Positions 9,607 to 21,194 of a stretch of 64,000 nucleotides of DNA are shown in pieces. The stretch is taken from the NCBI GenBank assembly GCA_963678705.1, contig OY783208.1:10335282-10399281 (forward strand), read 5' to 3'. The stretch's first letter is position 1, and each line of letters starts with the position of its first letter. Position numbers and translations under genes: made by a program. The notes under the pieces are model-generated. The model ran no database searches and was not told where the DNA came from. It saw only the letters and a program-made list of their open reading frames with translations. This stretch comes from Panorpa germanica (lineage: Eukaryota; Arthropoda; Insecta; Mecoptera; Panorpidae).

Positions 9607-12600
9607 ATATGCGGTTCAAGGATAAACCTACTTATTACATTTTTTGCAATTCCGAATGTTCAGACCAGTTCTCTTGAACCATTTCTTCGGTTGGATGATA
9701 GGTTCCAATTAAAATATATTCCAATTGATTGGAACGTTGTAGACCCATCGATTATAACATACATTGATGTGATTAATGTAAACGTTGAAAAAATATACAG
9801 TTTTGCTTTTAAAGACTTCACCAACCTTGTAGAGCTGGACTTCACTGGGAGAATAACCGCCATAGAGGACGACGCTTTCACTGGATTGGACAAATTAGAA
9901 CGCATAACACTAAATGGAGTTGGCATTCAAGACATCGGCCCAAAAGTGTTTTATAATTTAAATAGTTTGAAATGGTTAGACTTATCAAGTAATGCAATTA
10001 GTAAAATATGTCTGACTGACATAACATTGTTAACAAAACTGAATTTATCTTATAATGATATTACAGAAATTAGTGATAACACTTTCATAAACTTAACAAA
10101 CGTGAACTCAATTGACTTAAGTGCGAATAAAATTCGTGCATTACAGTTCCGGGTGTTCGACAATTGTCCGAATCTAACTAGGTTATATTTGAATATTAAT
10201 CAGATTGCAAATATTGAACCAGGTACATTGGTATACCTGCCTATGTTAGAAGTATTGTGCATAAGTAATAACAATTTAACGACAGTGCAGCCGTTCATCT
10301 GGTTGCCGAATTTAAAGCGATTAGGTTTATCACATAACAAGATCACATCCCTTGATCTGTTTACTTCGATTTGGTTTCCTGAACTGACTAAAATCTGGTT
10401 GAACCATAACTTAATAACGAATGTAGATAAAGATTATTTTGATAACACGCGTAGTTCAGAATTTTTAAACTTAGGATTTAATTTATTAAAAAAATTATAT
10501 TTACCTGAAAAATTAGAACAATTAAGACGTGTATTGTTACAACATAATCATTTACAGTCTATAGAATTATCTGCCACAACTCAAATGAACATTAAGGTAT
10601 TAGATTTAAGTGACAACAACTTGATTCACCTTAACGAATCGTTGCAACATTTGAATAACCTTCGCGAATTGTCGTTAAAGAAAAACAAACTTAAAAGTTT
10701 TCCTCTGTGTATACCGGGCAGTTTAACAAATTTGGATTTGTCACAAAACAAACTTCATGAGATAACACTGGATAAATTTTGTGGCTCTGTAACTCAAGGG
10801 ATGCTGCAATCAGTTAATTTATCATATAACGCAATTATAGAATTAAATAACAACAGTTTTAGTAACTTACAAGAGCTGGTTTATATAACAATGTATAATA
10901 ATAAAATCCGTTCAATAAAGTCGGGCACATTCGCTGGTTATTCGAACCTAACTAAATTGACCTTCAAATGTTGGAAGTGTTAATTTTAAGGAACAACAAT
11001 TTAAAGACGATAACGCCAAATCATTTCAAAGGGTTGACGAATTTAAAGCAATTAAGTTTATCTCATAACAATATCACATCCCTTGATCCGTTTCTTTTAA
11101 ACAATTTGACTGATTTGACTCACATTTGGTTCTACAACAACTCAATAACGAGTTTACCTGAAAGTTTCTTCAACAACACACCTAAATTAATAACAATAAA
11201 CTTTGCATTTAACTTGTTAAAAGAACTTCATTTATATGATAACTTAGTCCGGCTGATTAATGTCCTCTTACAACACAATCAATTACAATCTGTAGAATTA
11301 TCAGCCACAACGCAGAGTAACATAAAGTATTTGGATGTAAGTGACAACAACTTGACTCACCTGGACGAATCGTTTCAACATTTTATTAACCTTCAAACAT
11401 TGTTGTTAAGAAAAAACAAACTTAAAAGTTTTCCTCTGTGCATACCGGGCAGTTTAACTAATTTAGATTTATTTCAAAATCAACTTCATGCAATAACGTT
11501 GGATAAAATATGTGGCTCTGTGACTCAAGGGAAGCTGCTATCAATTAATTTTTCTTCTAATCAGTTTACATCTTACAATTTGACGCAGAGCAACAAATCT
11601 TTACAAGACACGCAACCAGATTTAACTGAAATTGATTTAAGTTTTAATTTCTTAAATGCCGACTCAGTCAAGCTAATGCAAAATTCTAAGCTACGTCATA
11701 TAAAATTTCTAAAAATTGAACCACAGCAAACAGTTGTCGTCAAAATCATTCATAGTGAAAACAAGAACGGGGAAGGGAACACCAGATGGATAGTTCTCAC
11801 TTCGACTGCACTGACTGTTGCTGTATTTGCAGGTTAGAATTACAATTCTTTTTGTCTTAATTGTAGAATAATAATAGAATCTTATGTCAGAGAGAGTTCA
11901 GAATGTGGGGATGATATGCGTTTCATGTTTCAGGCCGATGTTTTCCTGAATAACTTTCAAATGTAACATCATTTGATAATTAATATATTTTTTACCATTC
12001 TCGTAACTATTTTGTGCTAGTTTAGTTATTTTCCTCTGGTGCTCATCTTTCCCTTTCCCCTAACCTCCAGAGTAAATATTCAGGGGCACCACATTTTGAC
12101 ATTATTCCGTTTGGGAAAAGTTTCTCGAAATTTACAGCATAGCACGGTCCTGTAGGAACCACGTGTCCTGTAGGTTTACGTTACAGCATCCTTAATGAAA
12201 TAACACGGACCTGGAACATAAAACGCTCTCTGTACATCCAGAGTAAAATGAATTTCAAATTTATTAAGTACAAAACATAATTGAAATATAATTAAGTGTT
12301 CCTAACTCATAATATTAATAATTTCTACATAGAAAACCTGTTTCTTTTCAGTAATTGGCGCCATTTTGTTTGTATACAAACAACGGAGAAGGACGAACCC
12401 GAATCGAAATGTCAACGATGCAGTTATGTTAGATGAACTTTATGATGACGTCGGACCCGCGAGGGCTGATGATGACGTCAGACGCCCTCCATTTTACCAC
12501 TACCCAACGTTTCCAGTTTACGACACCGTGGCAAATCCTCCAATATATCATTACCCGAGGTTCCGTCCTCGTTATGACGAAGTAAGACCACAGCCAGTCT

Positions 12601-12905
12601 ATTTAGCGGTCCTGCCTGATATTCCAGGTACGTAATTAGAGAACGCTTGACGTGAATTGATCCTAATTATTAAAAAGTCACTTAGATACTTTTACAAGCA
12701 CATTGTGTGACATTGTTACAAAATACAATACAAATACAAAATTTAAACAATAATTAAGAAAAGCAAATACATAGAAAATAAGGTAATTTTAATTAGGTAT
12801 GTTCACTATTATAAGTTGATGTGTTTTTCGAATGTTTTAGGGGCCCAATTTTCGGAGCAGCAGGACGACGAGCCTGAAGAGAATATTTATGAGGAAATTG
12901 ACTGA
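9607..12905 (+). pseudogene. LRR transmembrane receptor-like gene, longest copy (start codon lost, one frameshift)
   Basis: Exon 1 (9607-11832) encodes a secretion-like hydrophobic start, then many LRRs, then a transmembrane helix. Exon 2 (12352-12627) completes the helix and encodes a tail with YDDV, YDTV, YDEV and YLAV. Exon 3 (12841-12905) ends IYEEID. Introns of 519 and 213 nt are both GT-AG and phase 1, and splicing gives one continuous membrane helix. The ATG of sister copies (AAA-ATG-TGC) is ATA here at 9607-9609, and the frame upstream is open only to a stop at 9538 with no ATG. Near 10,960-10,970 the frame shifts where most of one LRR is missing. The ectodomain is about twice as long as in sisters: the block ending FCGSVTQG occurs twice (near 10,795 and 11,525). 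The product would act at the cell surface if made. LRR/transmembrane design is clear; the ligand is unknown. Confidence 0.8.
11918..12226. mobile_element. Intron-1 MITE-like element, copy in the 9.6-kb gene
   Basis: Inverted ends GCGTTTCATG...CATAAAACGC lie about 309 bp apart within intron 1. It is homologous to the elements at 775, 20,852, 36,857, 54,756 and 62,363. It has no coding capacity. Confidence 0.6.
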
Positions 12906-14084
12906 ATATGGTTTTGGTTCTGAACAAGATTTTCTTTATTTCTACTAATCCTTAGTTTTTATTTATTGGTTTATTTTTTCTTGCATTTTAAGTAAATTAA
13001 AACTTATTTTATAACAAATATGTTTTTTTATTTATTTTTATTTTCCATTTTTAGTCATAATTATTTTTAATTTACTACTATACTTATCAGCTATAAAATC
13101 ATTAAAGGACCCGTTTCCGAGCCACCATATCAAATTCATAATATTTTGACTGATGTATCCTTGGGTTCGATTCTGGAACTAGATCTACATTTTCTATATG
13201 TGGTTGTAATGAAATTTAATTGATTACGTTCTCACATAATCATACATTTATTTATTGTCAATGTAGCTTTCAATATAAAACTAGATCGTCAGTGCTTGGT
13301 CTTTAATTAAAATAAATATTAATAAATGTGTATTTATTTTATTAAATAACCAAATGTTGACGGAGATAATAGCAATTAAAAATTTGAATTTCAGTTTAGC
13401 CGCTTGGTTTACAAGAAATAAGTAGTAATAAGTAATCGAGATTATTTTCCTTCGTTATGTAATACTTCATGGGATACACAACCCAGCTGTTATTATGGTC
13501 ACATGTCTTGGAATGTTCTACAACGTTGAATCCCTAAACCAAGAGACAAAATGACTTTTTCAACTGTTAATATCTCCTAAAATTTAAATAGGTTCTGGTA
13601 ACCAACTTTATCAATATACAGTTCCGTTTTATGGAAAATAAGATCGATGAACCCAAAATGGTCATTAGAGCTATTTAACGATGATAATTCGAAACAAACT
13701 ATTTTTATACGTCACGTGTAAAATCAGAACAGATTTTATTTTGCTAGGTTCGTGTTTTCCACCGATGTTTGACGTTGAAGTTAGTTACTTTAAAACACAA
13801 TAACGTCGAAACGTTGCGCGTACACTGTTTGCAGTCCTTAGAATAGTTGATCAAAATTATTTTGCATTTGAATTTGCCGCCAAAGTACAGAGTGCGTTTC
13901 TAACAGACCCTTGGTTCAAACGAACTAGAATAATCAACTTTCTAACATTTGACGCATTTTAACAATTTATTTTAGCAGATAATTAATATATCTACGTCTT
14001 AGAGTAAAATTTTTCCAGAAATTCGTACGAAAATAGGTTTAGTTTAATGGGGAAGTATCCTATGTCCTTATTTCTATAAAACTA
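12906..14084. repeat. 3' flank of the 9.6-kb gene
   Basis: The flank includes a 3' UTR-like AT-rich start, a B-box-like GGTTCGATTCTGG at about 13,167, a segment with AAATGTTGACGGAG at about 13,350 that resembles LTR-like sequence at 23,595 and 28,010, and an R repeat at 13,492-13,690. From about 13,720 to 13,940 it resembles 8,340-8,640. The order is the same as at 3.7-5.9 and 37.7-38.9 kb. No gene was seen. Confidence 0.55.
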
Positions 14085-14948
14085 CCCAGTAAACAATTTG
14101 GTGAAGTGTCTTATTTGGTGAAGTTCGAGTCACTCGTACAATTCTATTCTAACGCTTTACAAGTTCTCTACCTGTCACAGATTTTGTGTTAGTTTTTCAT
14201 AATAATATTCTTTCTTTTTCCAACATCATTCATTAAGTATTTCTGTTTCTTTCCCACATGGATATATTTTTTTTAAATTCACATTCATTTCATTTATTCT
14301 GTAAATGAAAGTTTATTTAATAAAAGTGAGAGAGAAACGAGATGCGTTAGACAAGTAAAATATATTTTTCACCGTTACACTTGTATAATATTTCGTTCTG
14401 TACAGATGTTTAAAGTATATGGTATCCTTTTTCAACAAATATTTCTTTAACGGTAATAGACAGACGCTATCTCCCTCAATCCCCGAATAGAATGTATATA
14501 AACGAAGATAGTACTTAGCGATGGTAACACAGAGGTTTTAAACCTAACGCAGACCTGCCGATCGTGGATTTTTGAATCACCAAAACAATGTAAAAAACTA
14601 ATATAACGAGTATTGTTGAAGATGAATAATATTCATTAAAAAAATCACGATCCGTACTAAAGATTACATCTATTTATTTCTTCATTTAAATATTTATATT
14701 TTGCAGAGCCTGAAAAGTAGAATTCCATTAAGTTTTATACCCCTGCTAGTATCAAGTTTATAACTCCGGTCATAAATCATAAACCGACTCCGCTTTTAAT
14801 TCAGCAGTGAACCGTCGTTGCAATGTCTGTAGCTCATAAAAAGGACCTTTCCTATGAACGACTGAATAGAAAACGAACACGTTCCAGACAAAAAATTCAT
14901 GATATGTAATAGAAATTAAGTAGAATTTACTCCAAAATGTTTACTGGG
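14085..14948 (+). mobile_element. Non-autonomous DNA element with CCCAGTAAAC termini, copy 1
   Basis: The left end is CCCAGTAAACAATTTGGTG. The right end, read in reverse, is CCCAGTAAACATTTTGGAG, giving terminal inverted repeats of about 19 bp with two differences. A near-identical copy lies in the opposite orientation at 17,816-18,917. The flanks could give a TA duplication, but this cannot be separated from chance. No transposase frame is present. Its insertion interrupts an R-type repeat, whose TATATTGATAAAG part resumes at 14,955. The superfamily is not assigned. Confidence 0.75.
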
Positions 14949-15900
14949 TATGCTATATATTGATAAAGATGGCTACCCGGACCTCAAATGTACAATTACT
15001 TGTTAGTATGTGGCAATATTATAAAAGAAATTAACTATTAAAATAGTCATTTTTGTCCCTTTATTGATTAAGGGATGAAAAGTTATAAAAAAAGCAATCT
15101 GTCCCTCGACGGCACGTTCGATTGCTGCACTCTTTGAATGTCTCTGCATTGCCATCTCGTTTATACAACAGAGTGTAAGAGAAACGTATAAAGGAGCTAA
15201 TAAAAGGTCAGTTACTTCTTACAGCTGTCACGTGCAACACATAAAGTTTTGATATTATTATAATAATCAAAAAAGATGGAAAATGGATTACTTATTATTC
15301 TACTGACTTTAACACTATGAAATTATTACAACACTAACACTATTATATGAAGTACATAATTTCAACAGCTATATCTCTATCAACTTTTAAATAATAAAAA
15401 CATTAAAAAACACAATTAAACATATCGATCGTCGAGTTCTTTACTAGGACAACTCTGAAAAAGGTTAATTTAAGTTAATGCACAGTTCTATGTAAAATTG
15501 CATCCTGCATCTGAATCAATACTCGGACAACTAGAATATTTATTTCGTTGTTCATTCAAAATTGAATATTATGAGTTGTCTTACTAATGAACTAATGATT
15601 GATATATTCTAATTAGAATGTAAAAATATCAAACTTTAAAATATGATTTCACAGTCCGATTTGAATCATTTCTAATCAAAACGGAAATGCGGTATCAGAT
15701 CCGCTCCGTGCGTTCATCGAACAACGAACACAAACCACCATTACGCAGCTAACGTATAAAGGTGCTCTCACACTAGTTCCACATACTTGCACTGTCCGAG
15801 TTATTCAATAGGGTATTCACATAGGCCCGGTCTGCCTTACAAGGGATCCGGATGCGGACAACCTCATGACCTCCCTCTCACTCCACTTCTACTGACATGA
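14949..15900. repeat. R repeat remainder and downstream module (family E), copy 2
   Basis: 14,949-15,075 is the reverse R unit. 15,120-15,900 matches the 2.0-2.56 and 57.1-58.2 kb blocks: GCCATCTCGTTTATACAACA, AGCTGTCACGTGCAACACAT, GGAAATGCGGTATCAGATCC and CCCGGTCTGCCTTACAAGG. No gene was seen. Confidence 0.6.
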
Positions 15901-17815
15901 CTAAAATTTAACAAAAGTTAAGACCTACGTAATTTAAGTTTATTTAATAAATTTTTTAATTGAATTTCTTAAAATTAATTTTTTGATAATATTTCAGAAC
16001 TTAGTTGATGTATTATTAAGTAACATATATATAACTTAGATAACATAGCATAATATGAGTAAAATAATTATTTAAAGTAGAATATAAATTTTAGATATTT
16101 CAAGTGCACCACGCTTTTATTATTATAATATGGCTAAAAGGTTTTTCTCTTCCATTAATTACTTCATTCATTTAAAACAAATTAAAGATAATTTTATAAA
16201 AAACATTTTCCATTTAATTTTAGTTTCTCCTTTTTTAGTCACTTTAGTTACTAAAGTAAAACGTAGAAAAGAAAATAAAAAATCTTTTATATTTATTATC
16301 TAGTGCAAGCATTGGACGTGTCATTTCTTTCGGGTTGCAATTTATTCATCAGCAGAGCATATTGTCGCACCATTCGAAGAGCTTGTCAGGAATCATGACG
16401 AGAAACAGCCTCCTGATGGGTTTTCAAGATGTAAATAGCGTTTGTAGATTTTGTGCAGTTTCCCCTTAAATCGTGCAATTTAAGTCAATTTGTGCAATCA
16501 CAATGTCCTAAAACTAAATTAATTAAAGTAGAAAAATATGCAATATAAAATAAATTACTTACGTAAATTAAAGGTTTATTTAACATAACTGAAAGTACCT
16601 GTTTAGTAAACAATGTTACATAATATAAAACGACCTATTTTGAGTAGCAATTTGAGTAACCTTGGGTTCTTCCTTCTTCAAAGAAAAACAGTGTGTTGTG
16701 TTTTTGTTTTTGCAATGACTTAAATATTTATTTATTGAATTAAAAATTCTTGAGATCTTTATATGATAACGTTATCAACGAATTTGCTGTAAAACCAAGC
16801 AAGAAAAGAACCGGAACTCACACTATGGAACCGTGCTCTAGTGAGACGCATACGAAATTATATTTTGTATGAATCATTTTTATTAATGATTTTTTGTTCG
16901 ATTTGAAAAATCAATTTTATTCAAATAGTTCAATGACTTGACCTTCTCATACCCAGTGGTACCTCGGGTTACGAACGCACAAACGTTCGTTCAATGTTCT
17001 TGATGAAATTTGCTTTAGTTTATTATGTTAAATATATGTAATGCAGAGAATATTGCGAATATGTAGTACGTATTTAAGTATACATAAAATACTTTTTGTA
17101 TTAAATTTACCGCCATTATGGCTCCAAGAAAGTGACGGTGGTGTAAAGAAGCCTAAGCGTATTACAGTAGAAACGAATAACAACTTGTGACATTGAATCT
17201 GGCGGTATTTCGCTTGAACAACAAATATTAGTAATTTCCGGTTTGTTTGTTACCGCTTATAGTTGGTAAGGTTCGGGGTTAGCGAGTGTTAGCGAATGGA
17301 CTTGATGCGTTGGGTACAGGCTACGGTGTCGGCTGGGTAGTGAGAGTTCGATTTAAGATTTATGAAGTCGCTTGTACAGCGTAATGCGATCAAGGTTATT
17401 TTAATTAACACTGGGAAGTTTTTATTTAATTCGGAATTATTTTAAATTTATAAAATGGACCACGGGTTGTTTTCTTAAGGGTGAAAGGCGGGCTTTTTAA
17501 GTGATAGATTTGACGGTTAGCTGAAAATGGGGTTGGTTTCGTTAGGGCGCTGTGTTTTAGCTTTTAGGTTTGAGGAAGATGATGGCATTCTAATTAAACC
17601 TCTGATGGGCCCTGCTAGCCATATGACGCCATCTTGCATACAGAGGTTATTGTGACCACATCGTGAGATGCCCAGAGACAATTTATTTATGAACTCTTTA
17701 CATGGATTCACTTCTGGTGACAGTATTTTATCTATTTCTTATTGTATAAGTTACTTTGCTAATTTCTATTTGTTGTATTAATTTGATGACGTGGACCTGT
17801 GTCCAGGGCTCGGTG
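15900..17815. repeat. Duplicated non-coding flank block (4.5-5.7 kb homologue)
   Basis: 16,255-16,440 holds AAAACGTAGAAAAGAAAATAA and TCATTTCTTTCGGGTTGCAA, shared with 4,490-4,670 and 52,985-53,110. 16,650-17,450 follows 4,850-5,645. About 17,600-17,700 resembles 55,870-55,970 (GATGGGCCC, then GCCAT, then CCACATCGTGAGA). A 64-residue minus-strand frame at 17,517-17,711 contains VIWLAGPI, possibly a fossil coding fragment, but nothing more supports it. Confidence 0.5.
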
Positions 17816-18917
17816 CCCAGTAAACATTTTGGAGTAAATTCTACTTAATTTCTATTACATATCATGAATTTTTTGTCTGGAACGCGTTCGTTTACTATTC
17901 AGTCGTTCATAGGAAAGGCCCTTTTTATGAGCTACAGACATTGCAACGACGGTTCACTGCTGAATTAAAAGCGGAGTCGGTTCATGATTTATGACCGGAG
18001 TTATAAACTTGATACTAGCAGGGGTATAAAACTTAATGGAATTCTACTTTTCAGGCTCTGCAAAATACAAATATTTAAATGAAGAAATAAATAGATGTAA
18101 TCTTTAGTACGGATCGTGATTTTTTTAATGAATATTTTTCATCTTCAACAATACTCGTTATATTAGTTTTTTACATTGTTTTGGTGATTCAAAAATCCAC
18201 GATCGGCAGGTCTGCGTTAGGTTTAAAACCTCTGTCTTAGCATCGTATAAATCATAAACTTTACACTAGCAAGGATGGCAGGGGTATACAAGTTAATGGA
18301 ATTCTACTTTTTAAACTCTGCAAAATATTAATATTTAAATGAAGAAATAAATAGATGTAATCTTTAGTACGGATCGTGATTTTTTTAATGAATATTATTC
18401 ATCTTCAACAATACTCGTTATATTAGTTTTTTACATTGTTTTGGTGATTCAAAAATCCACGATCGGCAGGTCTGCGTTAGGTTTAAAACCTCTGTGTTAC
18501 CATCTCTAGGTACTATCTTCGTTTATATACATTCTATTCGGGGAGATAGCGTCTGTCTATTACCGTTAAAGAAATATTTGTTGAAAAAGGATAGCATATA
18601 CTTTAAATATCTGTACTGAACGAAATATTATACAAGTATACAAGTGTAACGGTAAAAAATATATGTTACTTGTCTAACGGATCTCGTTTTTCTCTCACTT
18701 TGGAATAAATGAAATGAAAGTGAAGTTAAAAGAAATATATCCATGTGGGAAAGAAACAGAAATACTTAATGAAAGAGGAAAGAAAAGGAAAGAATACTAG
18801 AAAGAATAACTAACACAAAATCTGTGACAGGTAGAGAACTTGTAAAGCGTTAGAATAGAATTGTACGAGTGACTCGAACTTCACCAAATAGGGCACTTCA
18901 CCAAATTGTTTACTGGG
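17816..18917 (-). mobile_element. Non-autonomous DNA element with CCCAGTAAAC termini, copy 2 (internal duplication)
   Basis: It is the same element as 14,085-14,948 but inverted. It is 238 bp longer because an internal segment (about 17,996-18,243) is repeated in tandem (about 18,244-18,495), each copy running from a GGGGTATA segment to AACCTCTG. At 5,665-5,700 a homologous flank without the insertion reads continuously through GGGCTCGGTG, which supports mobility. It has no coding frame. Confidence 0.75.
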
Positions 18918-19309
18918 TGGGATCTTCAGCTCAAGCCATTTTGAAATTTAGTTTTGCAATAATGGACCATTCTAACTTTTGACTGATTTGGAATCTATTT
19001 TGCATCGACGTTAAACGTGAGAGCGAATAAGTTGTTATTTTTATTTGTTTTATTCGTGCGGTATTATCTTTATTTTTGAATTTGCTTATCTCATTTTTTA
19101 TTTATTTTGTTATCATCATGCAAAAAGGATTTCATTGATTTTCTTTTACATTATTATAATTCGTTTGTAGAACAGAGCGTAAACCACAAGCACTATAGAG
19201 CTAGCCAAACGTCAGTTAATACTTACAGCTGACTCGTGCAACACATAATATTTTGATACTATGAAAGTGCTGAGCAAACAAAATTAAAATCTATATCTTA
19301 TTAGTTTAA
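18918..19309. other. Duplicated flank resuming after the transposon
   Basis: The sequence continues the 5.7-5.9 kb homology (TTTTGAAATTTAGTTTT, GAATAAGTTGTTATTTTT, ATCATGCAAAAAGGATTT). Then, from about 19,165, it continues into the LRR upstream region. No gene was seen. Confidence 0.5.
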
Positions 19310-19706
19310 GTTACAGACTTAAATATTAATTGACTGTGTCAAAGTTCTATCCATTCTATCCTGTGCAAATTTGTCTAATGCAATAAATAGCGAAATGCAT
19401 TCAGTTAATATTTTATGGCTCGGAAAGCCCGGGGCTCGCTTTAGTTCGGGCCTGCCTCTCAGGAAATTTGACGATATTTGAATAAGCGAATAAAATAATT
19501 AACCAAAGGAAATGCGATAGCGATAACCCGATGGAACCCAATGGCAAAACGTTTCACAAAATAAGAAGTAGAATTAGTTAACAGAGCCTCGCGCGTCTAA
19601 GCAGTGCGTGTTAAGAATTAAAAATTACAGTGTGGACATAGTGTGTGATTTTATGTGACATTGCTTATTTTATACAGTTATTTTTAGTAAAACATAAAAG
19701 ATCAAA
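19310..19706 (+). promoter_or_regulatory. Conserved 5' flank of the 19.7-kb LRR copy
   Basis: It shares TGCAATAAATAGCGAAATGC, CGGGCCTGCCTCTCAGGAAA, GGAACCCAATGGCAAAACGT and CGCGTCTAAGCAGTGCGTG with the flanks at 9.2 and 60.4 kb. It ends in the 5' leader before the ATG at 19,707/19,713. Confidence 0.45.
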
Positions 19707-20407
19707 ATGAAAATGTGCGGCTTACCGATGGGCCAACTCTTTGTATTTATGTTAAGTGTGAATGCTCAGACAATCTATCGTGATCCATTTGTTCGATTAG
19801 AAAGTGCAAAATCGATTCCAAACGATTGAAACGTTAAAGAGATATCGATTATAACAGACGTTGATGTGATTAATGAAAATGTTGACAAAATGAACAGTGG
19901 TGCTTTTAAAAAGTTTACCAACCTCAAAGAACTGAAGCTAAGTGATAACGACGCCTTCACTGGATTGATCAACGTAGAACGCATGACACTAAATAGAGTT
20001 GACATTCAACACATCGGCCCAAATGTGTTCCATAATTTAAATAGTTTGCAGTGGTTAGACATGGCAAGAAATGAAATTAGTAAAATATGTCTGTCTACCT
20101 TGCTATTGTTAACAGAACTGAATTTATCTCATAATGATATCACAGAATTAAGTGATGACACTTTTATTAGCTTTTCACCTTAACAAATTTGTTTTTATCT
20201 CAAAATGAACTTTATGAGATATCACTTGATAAATTCTGCACCTCTGTGAGTCAAGCAAGGCTGCGAAAAGTTGATTTATCTTCTAATCAGTTTACATCTT
20301 ACAATGTGACGCACACCCACAAATCTTTACAAGAAAGGCAACCAGATTTGAACTTTATTGATTTAAGTAAAAATTCTTAAAATTTCTAAAAATTGAACCG
20401 CAACAAA

Positions 20408-20582
20408 TAGATTCGGAGCTAGCAGTCTTTGAAATTGTTGTTTTATTTATGTATACAGGTAAATACGACTAAAAAACACCTTGAAAAAACATATTTTACA
20501 CCACAGCTCAATGACATAATTCAGTATGCGCATTGAATATTGTATGTATATTTATAATTTACCTATTAGATTCGGAGCAAAG
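20408..20582. repeat. Insertion flanked by a 12-bp direct repeat
   Basis: TAGATTCGGAGC occurs at 20,408 and again at about 20,571. The 54.47-kb sister copy reads straight through this site without the intervening sequence. The insert is AT-rich and non-coding. The flanking repeats look like a target-site duplication, as made by a short retroelement, but no poly-A tail is clear. Confidence 0.45.
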
Positions 20583-20851
20583 CGTTTTTGTCGTTGAAGT
20601 CAGTCGTAATGAGAGCGTAAACCGAGAAGGGGCACAAATGACAATGAAACAACAATCCAAAATGCGACGGTGTTGACGCCCGTTGAAGGATCAGATCAAA
20701 ATGAAAACCAGAACACCACATGGATAGTTGTTACTTCGGCTGCACTGGCTGTTGCTGTATTTGCAGGTTAGAATTACAATTCTTTTTGTCTTAATTGTAG
20801 AATAATAATAGAATCTTATGTCAGAGAGAGTTCAGAAAGTAGGGATGACAT

Positions 20852-21194
20852 GCGTTTTATGTTCCAGGCCGATGATTTCCTGAATAACTTTTAAATGTAA
20901 CAAAATTTTATAATTTATATTTTTCATAGTATTCTCATAGTTATTTGGTGCTATTTAAATTGTTTTTCTCTGGTGCACATCTTCCCATCCCCCTTACCAC
21001 CACTGTAAATATTCAGAGGCACCACATTTTGACATTACTACGTTTAGGCAAAGTTTCTCGTGAAATTTATATTGTAGCACGGTCCTGTTGGAACCACGTG
21101 TCCAGTAGGTCCTATAGATCCAACTCAAGTACAAGGAAGTGGTCCTAGTTACAGAATCCTTAATGAAATAGCACCGACCTGGAACATAAAACAC
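20852..21194. mobile_element. Intron-1 MITE-like element, copy in the 19.7-kb gene
   Basis: GCGTTTTATGTTCCAGG on the left and CCTGGAACATAAAACAC on the right form the inverted ends. An extra segment near 21,110-21,140 is shared with the 54.7-kb copy, again linking these two genes. Confidence 0.6.

Noticed and set aside
14085-14948. Tc1/mariner assignment for the CCCAGTAAAC element from an apparent TA duplication
   Set aside because: The second copy is flanked by TG and the unoccupied site at 5.68 kb is compatible with no duplication, so the superfamily cannot be fixed.
17517-17711. 64-codon minus-strand frame with VIWLAGPI
   Set aside because: Possibly a fossil coding fragment, but the homologous block at 55.85 kb does not keep a convincing frame, so no gene is claimed.
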